DNA of 64,000 nucleotides from MB1-2 sp046566065 (GCA_046566065.1 JBKHXK010000010.1:1-64000), one strand, 5' to 3'; positions 1-11,211 are shown, numbered from the stretch's first letter. Program-made: numbers and translations. The notes: generated by a model not told the origin, from the sequence alone.

Positions 1-142
1 CGGCCGAGACGTTCTTTCCCTCATCGAGGACCCAGAGCGGGCCCGGGAGATGGGAACCGCGGCCCGGGAGCGCGTGCGGTCTCGGTTCCTCGGAGCTCGC
101 CATCTGATGCAATACCTCGAACTGATCGAACGCTTGCTGTGA
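1..142 (+). CDS. C-terminal fragment of a GT4-type glycosyltransferase
   Basis: The reading frame is open from the left edge to TGA at 140-142, leaving the last 46 residues. The text runs from a Leu-Ile-Glu-Asp-Pro-Glu motif through Ala-Arg-Glu-Met-Gly and an Arg-Glu-Arg-Val-Arg segment to an Arg-His-Leu-x-x-Tyr-Leu end. This is the usual tail of GT4 (GT-B fold) glycosyltransferases and resembles trehalose synthase TreT most closely. TreT would fit the trehalose and glucosylglycerate genes at the right end of the window, but the catalytic region is outside the window, so the substrate cannot be assigned. It is on the same strand as hemE, 170 bp upstream, and is probably a separate unit. Confidence 0.6.
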   Translation, partial: GRDVLSLIEDPERAREMGTAARERVRSRFLGARHLMQYLELIERLL

Positions 143-312
143 GGCTCCACAGGAGCGTTCCCCCGGCCTGGGCCCCTGCCTCCGGCGAGGTTCCCGCTCC
201 TGAGAATCAGGACCACGAACCGCTGGCTACGCTTGAGCCGGTCTCGCTGCGACTGAACGTCCCGGCGGGCGCAAAGCGCACCGACTAGCCGAAGGGAGCT
301 CTCATCTCGAAC

Positions 313-1332
313 GTGGATCCGGTCTTCCTGCGCGCGTGCAGAGGAGAACCGGTGGAGACCACCCCCGTCTGGTTCATGAGACAGGCGGGCCGGAGCCTTC
401 CGGAATACAGGGCCTTGCGCGAGCAGCACACGATCCTCGAGATGTGTCGGGAACCGGAGCTGGCGGCAGAGGTGACCCTGCAACCGGTGCGCCGCCTCGG
501 CGTGGACGCGGCGATCCTCTTCTCGGACATCGTGGTTCCCCTCGAGGGCAGCGGGGTGTCCCTCGACATCGTTCCGGGGGTCGGACCGGTCATCGACTCG
601 CCCGTCAGGACGCGGGCCGACGCAGAGCGTCTTCGCGCTCTGGATCCGGAGACGGACGTGACGTACGTGTTCGAGACGATCCGGCTGCTACGCAAGGAAC
701 TGTCCGTCCCACTGATCGGGTTCGCGGGTGCTCCCTTCACGCTGGCCAGCTACCTCGTTGAAGGGGGTCCTTCTAAGACGCATGCGAAGACCAAAGCACT
801 GATGCTGGCCGGAGACGGCGTCTGGGAGGCATTGATGGAAGCGCTCTCGCAGATGGTTGCCACCTATCTACGCGCCCAGATCGACGCCGGCGTTCAGGCC
901 GTGCAACTCTTCGACAGCTGGGCCGGTCACCTCTCGCCTCGGGCGTACGAGCGTCACGTCATGCCGTGGGTCCGCTCGATCTTCGAGAGCCTCGAGGACC
1001 TAGACGTCCCCAAGATCCACTTCGGGATCGTGACCGGTGAGCTCCTCTCCTTGATGAGTCGCACGGGCAACACCGTGATGGGCGTCGACTGGAGGGTGCC
1101 CCTCGACCAGGCGCGCACCCGGATCCCCGAGGGGATGCCGGTCCAGGGGAATCTGGACCCGGCGATCTGCTTGGCGGACTGGAAGGCGCTCGAGACCGAA
1201 GCCGTCGAGGTCCTGCAGCGTGGTGGGGGGCAGGGCCACATCTTCAACCTCGGACATGGGGTCCTACCGGAGACGGACCCGGGAGCCCTCGCGCGGCTCG
1301 TGGAGTTCGTCCACAACTGGAAACCGGCGTGA
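313..1332 (+). CDS. hemE: Uroporphyrinogen decarboxylase
   Basis: This cytoplasmic enzyme decarboxylates the four acetate side chains of uroporphyrinogen III to give coproporphyrinogen III, the branch-point substrate of heme synthesis. The 339-residue length is normal for the family. The substrate-binding signature is near the N-terminus (WFMRQAGRSLPEYR with Arg23 and Arg27), the catalytic Asp is in LFSDIVVP (Asp72), and a GAPFTLASYLVEGG loop follows. The start is GTG at 313, preceded by a purine-rich AAGGGAG about 15 nt upstream. The stop overlaps the hemH start as GTGA, so the two are translationally coupled in one heme operon with hemY and hemQ. Confidence 0.96.
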   Translation: MDPVFLRACRGEPVETTPVWFMRQAGRSLPEYRALREQHTILEMCREPELAAEVTLQPVRRLGVDAAILFSDIVVPLEGSGVSLDIVPGVGPVIDSPVRTRADAERLRALDPETDVTYVFETIRLLRKELSVPLIGFAGAPFTLASYLVEGGPSKTHAKTKALMLAGDGVWEALMEALSQMVATYLRAQIDAGVQAVQLFDSWAGHLSPRAYERHVMPWVRSIFESLEDLDVPKIHFGIVTGELLSLMSRTGNTVMGVDWRVPLDQARTRIPEGMPVQGNLDPAICLADWKALETEAVEVLQRGGGQGHIFNLGHGVLPETDPGALARLVEFVHNWKPA

Positions 1333-2234
1333 GTCCCGGCACCCAAGGCGTCCTCGTGATGGCCTACGGCACGCCCGCGGGGATCGACGACATCGAGCGC
1401 TACTACACGGACATCCGACACGGTCGCCCGCCGACGCCTGAGCTCTTGCAGGAGCTGACGGACCGCTACCAAGCGATCGGTGGCAGATCTCCTCTGCTCG
1501 AGATCACCACAGCTCAAGCGCGCGGTCTGGAGGAAAGGCTGGGAGGGCCGCGCGTCTACCTCGGTCAGAAGCATTCGACCCCGTTCATCCGCGACGGGGT
1601 CGAGGCGATGAAGGCAGATGGCGTAACCGACGCAGTGGGTCTCGTGCTCGCTCCGCATTTCTCCGCGATGAGCATCGGGGATTACGAGCGAAGGACGAGA
1701 ACCGCGGCGGCAGAGCTGGGATGGACGGGCACGCTCCACATGGTGAAGAGTTGGCACGTCGAGCCCGGCTACATCTCGCTGCTGGCCGAGCGTGTGAAGG
1801 ACGCCATCGCCTCGCTGCCCCCAGATGCGGGCGAGCCGGTCGTCGCCTTCACCGCCCATAGCTTGCCCGAACGCATCCTCCAGAAGGGCGACCCCTACCC
1901 GGATCAGCTGCGCGCTACCGGAGAGCAGGTCGCGGCGACGCTCGCTCTGAAGGAATGGCGGATCGGTTGGCAGAGCGCCGGGCGCACGGCCGATCCCTGG
2001 CTGGGACCAGACGTGCTGGAGATGCTCGAGGAAGAAGCGAACGCGGGGCGCACTGCGATGGTCGTGTGTCCGTGCGGCTTCGTGGCCGACCACCTCGAGG
2101 TTCTCTACGACCTGGACATCGAGGCCGCAAGCCACGCAGCGAAGCTCGGGATCGCCTTCACCAGGACCGCCTCGCCCAACACCGACCCAGCCTTCCTCGA
2201 CACGTTGGCCACGGTCGTACGCCGCGCCCTCTAA
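1329..2234 (+). CDS. hemH: Ferrochelatase (coproporphyrin III ferrochelatase)
   Basis: In the coproporphyrin-dependent pathway of Gram-positive bacteria this enzyme inserts Fe2+ into coproporphyrin III. Because hemQ is in the same operon, CpfC activity is more likely than protoporphyrin ferrochelatase activity. The 301-residue protein has the metal-binding His in FTAHSLPER (His177) and the paired Glu in DHLEVLYDLD (Glu257); this spacing is close to that of the Bacillus enzyme. The start is GTG at 1329, overlapping the hemE stop by 4 nt. hemY starts 2 nt after its TAA. Confidence 0.94.
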   Translation: MSPGTQGVLVMAYGTPAGIDDIERYYTDIRHGRPPTPELLQELTDRYQAIGGRSPLLEITTAQARGLEERLGGPRVYLGQKHSTPFIRDGVEAMKADGVTDAVGLVLAPHFSAMSIGDYERRTRTAAAELGWTGTLHMVKSWHVEPGYISLLAERVKDAIASLPPDAGEPVVAFTAHSLPERILQKGDPYPDQLRATGEQVAATLALKEWRIGWQSAGRTADPWLGPDVLEMLEEEANAGRTAMVVCPCGFVADHLEVLYDLDIEAASHAAKLGIAFTRTASPNTDPAFLDTLATVVRRAL

Positions 2235-2236
2235 GG

Positions 2237-3604
2237 GTGGCCGCTACTTTCGTCGTCATCGGCGGCGGCATCACCGGGCTCGTAGCGTCGCTACGCCTCG
2301 CGCAGGCGGGAGCCGATGTCACCCTCCTAGAAGGGAGCGACCGGCTGGGGGGCAAGATCCGCACCGCGACCCTCGACACCGCAACGATCGAGCTGGGCGC
2401 CGACTCCTTCCTGCCTCGTGACGACCGTCCTCTCGCTCTGTGCCGTGAGGTCGGCGTCGCCGAGGAGCTGATCGAGCCCTCAGACTTCGGAGCCTGGGTC
2501 TACTCGGACGGCCGGCTGCACCGGATGCCGACGGGGACGGTGCTCGGGGCGCCAACCTCCTTGGCGCCGCTCGCGTCTTCCGGTCTCCTGTCTTGGAGGG
2601 GCAAGGCGCGAGCGGCGATGGACCTGCTCGGGTTCCGGCCTCTGTCCGGGCCGGACGTCTCGGTCGCGTTTTTGATCCGGTCGCGCTTGGGGGCCGAGGT
2701 CCTGGAGCGCATGGTCGACCCGCTGCTCGCCGGCACCCGCGCCGGCGACGTCGCCGAGATGAGCCTGGCGGCGGCCATCCCTCCGGTGAACGCGGCCGCT
2801 CGAAGCGACGGCAGCCTCATCCGTGGCCTAAGACGTGCTTCGCGTCGGGCCGCGGGAAAACCGGCGTTCTACGCGCCGCAAGGAGGGATGTCTCGGCTCA
2901 CCGAAGCGATCGAAGCGAAGCTACAGACGGTCCAGGTTCGGAAGGGTGAACGTGTCGCGAGCTTGGGTCGCGATGGCTCTTCCTTCCGCATCGAAACCGA
3001 GAGGACCTCGCTGCAGGCAGACGCGGTCATGGTCACCACCCCGTCCTATCGCGCCGCCGAGCTCCTCGGTGATCTAGACAGCGACGCCACCACCGGGCTG
3101 GCCTCCATCCCCCACGCCTCGTCTGCGGTGGTCAACCTCCTCTTCCCGCCCGGCGGGGTGAGCTTGCCAAACGGAGGTAGCGGAGTGCTCGTGCCGAGCA
3201 AAGAACGTATGACCCTCGCCGGATGCACATGGTTCTCGCGCAAGTGGCCACAACATGAGGCCGCCGACGGAGCGATCACCGTGAGGTGCTTCGTCGGTCG
3301 CTCCGACAGGGACCCGGCGCTCGACCTGGACGACCGCGATCTGGCCGGTGTGGTTGCGACGGAACTGAGCCGCTTGATCGAGGTCACGCAAGCCCCCCTC
3401 CGACACCACGTCCAACGATGGGATCGAGGCCTTCCGCAGTACGAAGTGGGGCATCTCGACCGAGTGGACCGGATCGAGTCGGCCCTGGCGCGTCGCGGAC
3501 CGATAGCGGTCGCCGGGTCCAGCTACCGGGGCTCCGGTATCCCGGACTGCATCGCGCAGGCCGAGACCGCGGCGCAGGCGTTGCTCGACCGGGTCCGGCG
3601 TTAG
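2237..3604 (+). CDS. hemY: Coproporphyrinogen III oxidase (CgoX/HemY type)
   Basis: This is a FAD-dependent, oxygen-using oxidase that removes six electrons from coproporphyrinogen III in the coproporphyrin-dependent pathway. The protein has 455 residues. It begins directly with a Rossmann FAD motif (VVIGGGITGL, then a Glu-Gly-x-x-x-Leu-Gly-Gly-Lys segment) and ends with the amine-oxidase-type closing region GSSYRGSGIPDCI. The frame stays open far upstream, but GTG at 2237 puts the FAD motif at residues 6-15 and lies 2 nt after the hemH stop. Longer starts would run antisense-like sequence through hemH, so I rejected them. Confidence 0.93.
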   Translation: MAATFVVIGGGITGLVASLRLAQAGADVTLLEGSDRLGGKIRTATLDTATIELGADSFLPRDDRPLALCREVGVAEELIEPSDFGAWVYSDGRLHRMPTGTVLGAPTSLAPLASSGLLSWRGKARAAMDLLGFRPLSGPDVSVAFLIRSRLGAEVLERMVDPLLAGTRAGDVAEMSLAAAIPPVNAAARSDGSLIRGLRRASRRAAGKPAFYAPQGGMSRLTEAIEAKLQTVQVRKGERVASLGRDGSSFRIETERTSLQADAVMVTTPSYRAAELLGDLDSDATTGLASIPHASSAVVNLLFPPGGVSLPNGGSGVLVPSKERMTLAGCTWFSRKWPQHEAADGAITVRCFVGRSDRDPALDLDDRDLAGVVATELSRLIEVTQAPLRHHVQRWDRGLPQYEVGHLDRVDRIESALARRGPIAVAGSSYRGSGIPDCIAQAETAAQALLDRVRR

Positions 3605-3636
3605 GCTGCCCCAGGGGGCCGAGGAAAGGAACGTCT

Positions 3637-4302
3637 GTGTCCGAGCGCGCATTCGCCAGCTATGCCGTCTTCAAGCGCCGCCCCGTCGAAGAAGACGGTT
3701 TCGACACCGCCAGGGCCTCCGCGGAGCTCGAGGAGCTCTTCCGCAAGGCCGGCGACAGCGTCCGGCTACGGGGCGTCTACACCACCACGGGGTTCACGGC
3801 CAAGGCCGACGTGATGTTCTGGCTCACCTCGGACTCGTCGGACCGCATCCAGGACCTTCTGGTCGAACTGCGACGTACCGTCCTGGGCCGCACGCTCGAA
3901 CCCGTGGACACCTTCCTGGGCGTCGCCCTGCCGGCGGAGTTCGCCAAGGACCACCAACCCGCCTTCGTGAAAGGGAGCGAACCGAAGAAGTACATGACCG
4001 TCTATCCCTTCGTCCGCACGCCCGAGTGGTACCTCCTGGACCCGAGGGAACGCGGCGGTCTGCTCCGGGAGCACGGGGAGGCAGGTCGCGAATTCCCAGA
4101 CGTGCTTGCGAATACCACTAGCGCCTTCGGCCTGGGTGACTTTGAATGGATCTTGTGTTTCGAAGCCGATGCTCCTGAGCGCATCGTGGAGCTGATCCGA
4201 CGTTTGCGTGCAACGGAAGCTCGGAGATTCACCAAGGTGGAGATCCCCTTCTATACCGGGATCAAGAAAGAACTCTCCGCCGTGGTTCAAGACCTTCGTT
4301 AG
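3637..4302 (+). CDS. hemQ: Coproheme decarboxylase (ChdC/HemQ)
   Basis: This enzyme converts iron-coproporphyrin to heme b by peroxide-driven oxidative decarboxylation of two propionates, the last step of the pathway. The GTG start at 3637 follows a strong GAGGAAAGGA ribosome site and gives 221 residues. The catalytic Tyr is Tyr123 in TVYPFVR and the proximal heme His is His146 in LLREHGEAG. A candidate distal base is His106 in FAKDHQPAF. The His-Tyr-His spacing (17 and 23 residues) matches the His118/Tyr135/His158 triad I recall from the Corynebacterium enzyme and differs from the 27-residue Tyr-His spacing of Firmicutes. It closes the hemEHYQ operon. Confidence 0.95.
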   Translation: MSERAFASYAVFKRRPVEEDGFDTARASAELEELFRKAGDSVRLRGVYTTTGFTAKADVMFWLTSDSSDRIQDLLVELRRTVLGRTLEPVDTFLGVALPAEFAKDHQPAFVKGSEPKKYMTVYPFVRTPEWYLLDPRERGGLLREHGEAGREFPDVLANTTSAFGLGDFEWILCFEADAPERIVELIRRLRATEARRFTKVEIPFYTGIKKELSAVVQDLR

Positions 4303-4311
4303 GAGGTACGG

Positions 4312-5421
4312 ATGAAGCGGATCGGAGCTCTAGCAGCAGCGGTTGGCCTCCTTCTCGCGGCCTGTGGAGGAGGTTCGGGCCCTGACCCCCAGGCGAACCC
4401 CAAGGAAGCGCTGGTCTTTGCCTTCGAGAACCTCGCCAACAGCGAGGGGATGGAGATCGTTCTCTCCCTCGACGCGACCGCCGAGTCCCTAACCGGATTG
4501 GCCGGCGAAGGCGGCGAGTCGATGGACGAAGCCACCGTGGAGAAGATCCTCGACTCCAGCTTGCGGATGGTGACCAGGGGCAAGGGTGAAGAGGCTCAGT
4601 TCGAGATGGTGGCCACGATCGCCGGCGAGGAAGACCTCGAGATCAAGTTCGTCGACAAGGTCTTCTACTTCAGGGCAGACGCGGCAGGTCTGGCCGAGAC
4701 GTTCGGAGGAGACCCCTCCGACCTCGACGTCATGGCCCAGGAAGCCGCCGCCGCGGGGCTGTCCTTCGTGGAACCCGCTTTGAACGGTGAGTGGATCGCG
4801 GTCACCGGCATCGAGCAGCTGGCTCAGCAGTTCGGTGGAACCATGGATGCGCAGGGGATGGCGGAGAACCAACAGAAGGTCATCGACGACATCAGCGCGG
4901 CCATCGAGGAGAGCGCCACCGTGACCAGCGAGGGCAGTGATGACGTCGGCGATCACCTGAGGGTGGCGATCCCGATCCGCGAGCTGTACACGAAGCTCAT
5001 GACCAGCTTCCAGGGGATACCGGGGTTCCCAGGCGGGCAGATGCCGCCGAACAGCGAAGTCCCCGACGAGGACGTCGCTCTAGACGTCTGGGTCGACGAC
5101 GACCGCGTCACGCAGGTGTCGCTCGACTTCGTCCAATTCATGAAGATGGGGGGCGGAGCCACCAGCACCGAAGGTCCGGTTGCCTTGCTCATGGCCTTCG
5201 AGGAGTTCGACGACGAGATCGAGGTCCCCGGAGATGCCGTCGAGGTGCCCGCCGAACAGCTGATGCAGATCTTCATGGGAGCGGCCGGCGGCATGGGCGG
5301 TGCGACCGGGGGCGGGATGTCCGGAGGAGGAGCGCCGCCCGCCGACTTCGATTGCGACCAGCTGAAGGGTGCACCACCGGCGATCAAGCAGCAGTTCGCC
5401 GACATGTGTCCCGACCTCTAG
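4312..5421 (+). CDS. Secreted lipoprotein of unknown function
   Basis: The 369-residue product starts with a lipoprotein signal peptide (Lys-Arg, a hydrophobic Ala/Leu stretch, lipobox LLAAC with Cys18), followed by a Gly-rich linker. It should therefore be anchored on the outer face of the membrane. The body is acidic with alternating polar/hydrophobic beta-like segments, resembling LppX/LprG-type lipid-carrying lipoproteins, but I see no decisive motif. A Gly/Met-rich stretch near residues 320-340 leads to a short C-terminal domain with two Cys that could form a disulfide. Its AGGAGG ribosome site overlaps the hemQ stop, so it is probably transcribed with the heme genes. A weak hairpin terminator follows. 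Confidence 0.75.
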   Translation: MKRIGALAAAVGLLLAACGGGSGPDPQANPKEALVFAFENLANSEGMEIVLSLDATAESLTGLAGEGGESMDEATVEKILDSSLRMVTRGKGEEAQFEMVATIAGEEDLEIKFVDKVFYFRADAAGLAETFGGDPSDLDVMAQEAAAAGLSFVEPALNGEWIAVTGIEQLAQQFGGTMDAQGMAENQQKVIDDISAAIEESATVTSEGSDDVGDHLRVAIPIRELYTKLMTSFQGIPGFPGGQMPPNSEVPDEDVALDVWVDDDRVTQVSLDFVQFMKMGGGATSTEGPVALLMAFEEFDDEIEVPGDAVEVPAEQLMQIFMGAAGGMGGATGGGMSGGGAPPADFDCDQLKGAPPAIKQQFADMCPDL

Positions 5422-5441
5422 GCCAAGAACGGACCAGACAT

Positions 5442-5467
5442 GGGGGGCGTCTTCGGGCGCCCCTCTT
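5442..5467 (+). terminator. Probable intrinsic terminator after the heme/lipoprotein operon
   Basis: GGGGCG (5444-5449) and CGCCCC (5458-5463) pair around an 8-nt loop containing CTTCGG, followed by TCTT. It lies 20 nt after the lipoprotein stop and before the acnA promoter. The T-tract is short, so termination may be partial. Confidence 0.55.
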
Positions 5468-5515
5468 ACCTGTAGGACACCTCGCCTCACGGGGCCGCCC
5501 AGAAGGACCGGCTCG

Positions 5516-5521
5516 TAGGAT
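5516..5521 (+). promoter_or_regulatory. -10 box of a possibly leaderless acnA promoter
   Basis: TAGGAT is followed by exactly 6 nt and then the acnA ATG, the spacing expected if transcription starts at the ATG itself. The overlapping GGATGGGG could alternatively act as a weak ribosome site. No convincing -35 box is visible. Confidence 0.4.
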
Positions 5522-5527
5522 GGGGCC

Positions 5528-8295
<2,768 letters not shown>

Positions 8296-8299
<4 letters not shown>

Positions 8300-8685
8300 G
8301 TCTTCGCATCGAGCAGGTCCTGATCGATGCGCATGACCCGGAGCGCCTGGCGAGGTTCTGGGCCGAGGTCCTCGACTACCGGGTCGAGTACGACTCGAAG
8401 AACGACCCTGGGAACGACGGCAGCGAGCGCGCGATCGAACTGACGCCCAAGGAGGGATCCGCCACGAACCTCCTCTTCGTCGAGGTGCACGACGAGAAGA
8501 CGGTGAAGAACCGCATCCACCTCGACCTACGACCGGACGACCAGGCCGCCGAGGTAGCTCGGGTGGAGGCCCTAGGAGCCCGGAAGATCGACATCGGGCA
8601 GGGTGAGCAGACCTGGGTCGTCATGGCCGATCCCGAGGGCAACGAGTTCTGCATCCTGAGCGCTCGCTCCCCCGAGAACGACTAG
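8296..8685 (+). CDS. VOC-family glyoxalase-like protein
   Basis: This 129-residue protein has the beta-alpha-beta-beta-beta layout of the vicinal oxygen chelate superfamily. It starts with the typical HDPERLARFWAEVLDYRV region and ends with MADPEGNEFCIL, as in the Glyoxalase_6-like subgroup. Such proteins bind a metal or small hydrophobic ligands, and the substrate cannot be inferred here. Its ATG overlaps the acnA stop by 4 nt (ATGA), so it is translationally coupled to aconitase, although no functional link is known to me. Confidence 0.8.
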
Positions 8686-8712
8686 CTCCTGATCCGGGAA
8701 CGGAAGGTCTAG

Positions 8713-9498
8713 GTGCTCGGATCCCTCGATCCGCTGAGAGCGGCCGTCCGGGCCACCTCCTCCCGGCTGGTCGCCCTGCTCTCGACCGTTGCGAGACCGG
8801 CGCTCCCGGCGGTCGGCTCCTGGACGATCGCCGACCTCGCTATCCACCTCACCGAGGCGTTCGAGCGCTATCCCCTCTACCTGCGCGGCGAGGCCACCCT
8901 GTTCGACGACCCTCTCGACGTAACGCGACACAACGAGCAGGTGGTCGCATCTGGTCGGGGCCTCTCGCTGACCGAGGCGACGCGGCGGATCGCGGCCACG
9001 ATCGACGAGACAGACTCCCTCCTCGCTTCGCGTGCCCCGGACGAGCCCGTGGCCTGGCATGGAGGCGCACTGCTATCCCCCGCCTCGTTCGCTGCGGTGG
9101 TCGGAAGCGAGGGCATCGTGCATGGCTACGACTTAGCTGCTGCCGAAAACAGGTACGTCCCGATCGACGTGGGTCATGCCGGTCTCATCATGGCGAACTC
9201 ACTGCACCTGTTGCCTCTTTATCTCGACAGCAACGCGGCCGGCGGGCTGCAGGCGACCTTCGACGTGCGTTTCAAAGGCGGCGAGCGCCGCTTCCTCAGC
9301 CTGCGGGATGGTCGCCTAACGGTGCAGCTCGACGGCGAGCGCGCCGACTGCGTCATCCTGGGCGATCCCGAAATCTTCCTGCTCGTGGGCTACAACCGGA
9401 TAGGTCAGTGGAAGCCGGCGTTCACGGGAAAGATGGTCACGTGGGGGCGCAAGCCGTGGCTGGCGCTCAAACTGCCGCAGCTACTCGCTCAGATCTGA
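8713..9498 (+). CDS. DinB/mycothiol-dependent maleylpyruvate isomerase-like protein with SCP2-like C-terminus
   Basis: The 261-residue protein fits the TIGR03083-type family. An N-terminal DinB-like four-helix bundle carries a metal triad (His45 in LAIHLTEAF, Glu133 and His137 in GSEGIVHGYD), with the E-x3-H spacing of mycothiol-dependent maleylpyruvate isomerase. The C-terminal approximately 90 residues look like a sterol-carrier (SCP2) beta-sheet domain. Members use or sense the thiol mycothiol in actinobacteria; the actual substrate is unknown. The start is GTG at 8713, 27 nt after the VOC gene, with a weak GGAACGGAAGG upstream. Its last 18 bp overlap the convergent acetyltransferase gene. 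Confidence 0.72.
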   Translation: MLGSLDPLRAAVRATSSRLVALLSTVARPALPAVGSWTIADLAIHLTEAFERYPLYLRGEATLFDDPLDVTRHNEQVVASGRGLSLTEATRRIAATIDETDSLLASRAPDEPVAWHGGALLSPASFAAVVGSEGIVHGYDLAAAENRYVPIDVGHAGLIMANSLHLLPLYLDSNAAGGLQATFDVRFKGGERRFLSLRDGRLTVQLDGERADCVILGDPEIFLLVGYNRIGQWKPAFTGKMVTWGRKPWLALKLPQLLAQI

Positions 9499-9969
9499 GG
9501 GGCTCGTCCCGACAGCAGGCCGAGACATCTCCAGGAAGTCGTACGGGGTGCCGTAGAAGTCGTGCCCGTAACGGCGATCGATGGCGAACCCGGCTCGCTC
9601 GTAGAGCGTGATCGCTCGCACGTTGAACTCCGCCACCCGCAGCCTGAAGCGCTCCGGCGCGAACCTCTCCCGAGCGAAAGACAGCCCCTCTCTCAGGAAG
9701 CTCTCCCCGAGGCCCCTACCGGTGAGGTCGGGCCGCAGACCTAGGCCGACCTCGACGACGTCTCCGTCGACCTCGAACTCGAAGAAGCCGATCAGCTCCG
9801 AGTTCTTCAGCGCCGAGAAGTACTTCTCCTCCCGCACGTGGGCCGCCCGAAGCTCGGCCATGTCCTCCACGTCCCGCTCCATGTCATAGAAGGCGTACTC
9901 CCCCGGATATCGCCAGGAGATGACCTCCTCGGCCTGTTCCTCGCTCATCGTCCGTATCTCCAACTCCAC
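9481..9969 (-). CDS. GNAT-family N-acetyltransferase
   Basis: The 162-residue product has the GNAT fold. The acetyl-CoA pyrophosphate-binding loop is in LRPDLTGRGLGESFL (R/Q-x-x-G-x-G/A type), followed by VAEFNVRAITLYERAGFAI, a hallmark of the C-terminal half. It is closest in feel to RimJ/RimL-like acetyltransferases. The acceptor (a protein N-terminus, an antibiotic or a small amine) cannot be told. The start is GTG at 9969; an internal ATG eight codons in is an alternative. It converges on and overlaps the upstream plus-strand gene by 18 bp. Confidence 0.8.
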   Translation of the reverse strand: MELEIRTMSEEQAEEVISWRYPGEYAFYDMERDVEDMAELRAAHVREEKYFSALKNSELIGFFEFEVDGDVVEVGLGLRPDLTGRGLGESFLREGLSFARERFAPERFRLRVAEFNVRAITLYERAGFAIDRRYGHDFYGTPYDFLEMSRPAVGTSPSDLSE

Positions 9970-10172
9970 GCCAGAAGCCTACGAACGACTGCGGGAAGCG
10001 TGGGCGGGGGCTGTGTGCGGGTGCGGCGGGCCGTGTGGAGGCGCACGCCGTCACTAGCCGAAGAGTCCTGCCGGCGTGCGCCGGAACCGAGTGAGGAGCG
10101 GCGCCGTTCAGGCGCCCCCCGAACGTGTCCGCCGGGCCCGCACTGCCCCCGCCGGAGCGTCGCGGAGCGGTG
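9970..10172. other. Intergenic region, no gene seen
   Basis: This stretch lies between the start of the acetyltransferase gene and the rpsI terminator. It is very GC-rich with several short inverted repeats around GGCGCC. I see no tRNA, no convincing promoter and no coding frame with family resemblance. Confidence 0.5.
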
Positions 10173-10207
10173 AAAAGAGAAAGGCCCCGGCTTGGAGCCG
10201 AGGCCTT
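10173..10207 (-). terminator. Intrinsic terminator of the rplM-rpsI transcript
   Basis: On the minus strand a 12-bp stem (AAGGCCTCGGCT with AGCCGGGGCCTT, with a G-T pair) closes a 3-nt loop and is followed by TCTCTTTTC. It begins 7 nt after the rpsI stop codon. Confidence 0.8.
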
Positions 10208-10213
10208 AGAGCT

Positions 10214-10606
10214 TTAGCGCTTGGAGTACTGAGGCGCCTTGCGGGCCTTCTTGAGACCGTACTTGCGACGCTCTTTCTCGCGAGCGTCACGGGTGATGAA
10301 GCCGGCCTTCTTGAGGATCGGGCGCAGCTCGGGGTCCATGTCGATCAGGGCCTTGGTGATCGCGTGGCGAAGGGCGCCCGCCTGGCCGGATGTCCCACCA
10401 CCCTCGATCTTGGCGATGATGTCGTAGCGACCCTCGGTCTCCGTAAGACGAAGTGGCTCCGCGATGATCATGCGGTGCGTGGCGCTCGGGAAGTAATCCT
10501 CGAGCGGTCTTCCGTTGATCTCCCAACGACCGGTGCCGGTCAGGAGCCGGGCGCGACACACGGCCTCTTTGCGACGGCCGGTGGCGCGAGCAAGCATGTC
10601 CGCCAT
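10214..10606 (-). CDS. rpsI: 30S ribosomal protein S9
   Basis: S9 sits in the head of the small subunit, with its C-terminal tail reaching the P-site tRNA. At 130 residues it has the usual length. The ATGRRKEAV start and the basic KARKAPQYSKR end are diagnostic; the terminal Lys-Arg contacts tRNA. Its ATG directly follows the rplM stop (TAGATG), so both are one transcript ending at the adjacent hairpin. Confidence 0.97.
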   Translation of the reverse strand: MADMLARATGRRKEAVCRARLLTGTGRWEINGRPLEDYFPSATHRMIIAEPLRLTETEGRYDIIAKIEGGGTSGQAGALRHAITKALIDMDPELRPILKKAGFITRDAREKERRKYGLKKARKAPQYSKR

Positions 10607-11092
10607 CTAAAGCACTTCCTCCACTGTGTGAGCCTGATCTGGGTTGTGCGGGGCCGCTACGTCCCTGAGGTCGAGCGGCTTGGGGTTCTGTGGGTCATGA
10701 GGATGCTCCGGGCCCGCGTAGACCTTGAGCTTCTTCAGCATCGCCCGTCCGAGACGGTTGCTCGGCAGCATGCCCTTGACGGCTTTCTCGACCGCCATCT
10801 CCGGACGCTCGGCCATGATCTTGGAATAAGGCACGGCGCGGAGGCCACCCGGGTAACCCGAGTGGCGATACATCTGCTTCTGGGTCAGCTTGTTGCCCGT
10901 GAGAACGATCTTGGACGCGTTGACGACGATCACGTGGTCACCGGTGTCCAGGTGAGGGGCGAAGTTCGCCTTGTGCTTCCCGCGCAGGCGCTTCGCGACC
11001 TCAGAGGCCAGTCGGCCGAGGACTACTCCCTCAGCGTCGACCAACCACCAGTCGCGCGTTATCTCACTAGGCTTCGTTGAGTGGGTGTTCAT
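10607..11092 (-). CDS. rplM: 50S ribosomal protein L13
   Basis: L13 is an early-assembly large-subunit protein. I chose ATG at 11092, giving 161 residues that begin with Asn-Thr-His-Ser-Thr-Lys-Pro-Ser and lead into RDWWLVDAEG. This start has AAGGATGGG upstream, whereas the ATG two codons earlier would overlap that site. The C-terminus has about 15 extra residues. The gene has its own promoter (11143-11172) and is followed without a gap by rpsI. Confidence 0.96.
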   Translation of the reverse strand: MNTHSTKPSEITRDWWLVDAEGVVLGRLASEVAKRLRGKHKANFAPHLDTGDHVIVVNASKIVLTGNKLTQKQMYRHSGYPGGLRAVPYSKIMAERPEMAVEKAVKGMLPSNRLGRAMLKKLKVYAGPEHPHDPQNPKPLDLRDVAAPHNPDQAHTVEEVL

Positions 11093-11108
11093 TCCCATCC
11101 TTCGATCC

Positions 11109-11124
11109 GGGCCCACGAGGGCCC
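11109..11124 (-). promoter_or_regulatory. Hairpin in the rplM leader
   Basis: Two GGGCCC palindromic hexamers (11109-11114 and 11119-11124) separated by 4 nt can form a stable hairpin in the short rplM 5' leader, just upstream of the ribosome site. It is a possible autoregulatory or mRNA-stabilising element; no homology to a known L13 leader could be tested. Confidence 0.35.
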
Positions 11125-11142
11125 TGGTTTCTGCAAACAGGC

Positions 11143-11172
11143 AGGATAACGCATCGTTCTCAGGCTCCTCAA
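11143..11172 (-). promoter_or_regulatory. Candidate promoter of rplM-rpsI
   Basis: On the minus strand there is TTGAGG (11172-11167), an 18-nt spacer and TATCCT (11148-11143). The -10 hexamer is the same as in the infA and rpsL promoters of this window. Confidence 0.6.
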
Positions 11173-11211
11173 ATGTCGCCCTCGGTCACTTGGTGGGTCA
11201 TATCGCCCATC

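Noticed and set aside
954..2135. 393-residue open frame antisense to hemE/hemH
   Set aside because: It is a GC-rich shadow: no family resemblance, and the sense strand holds complete enzymes with all catalytic motifs.
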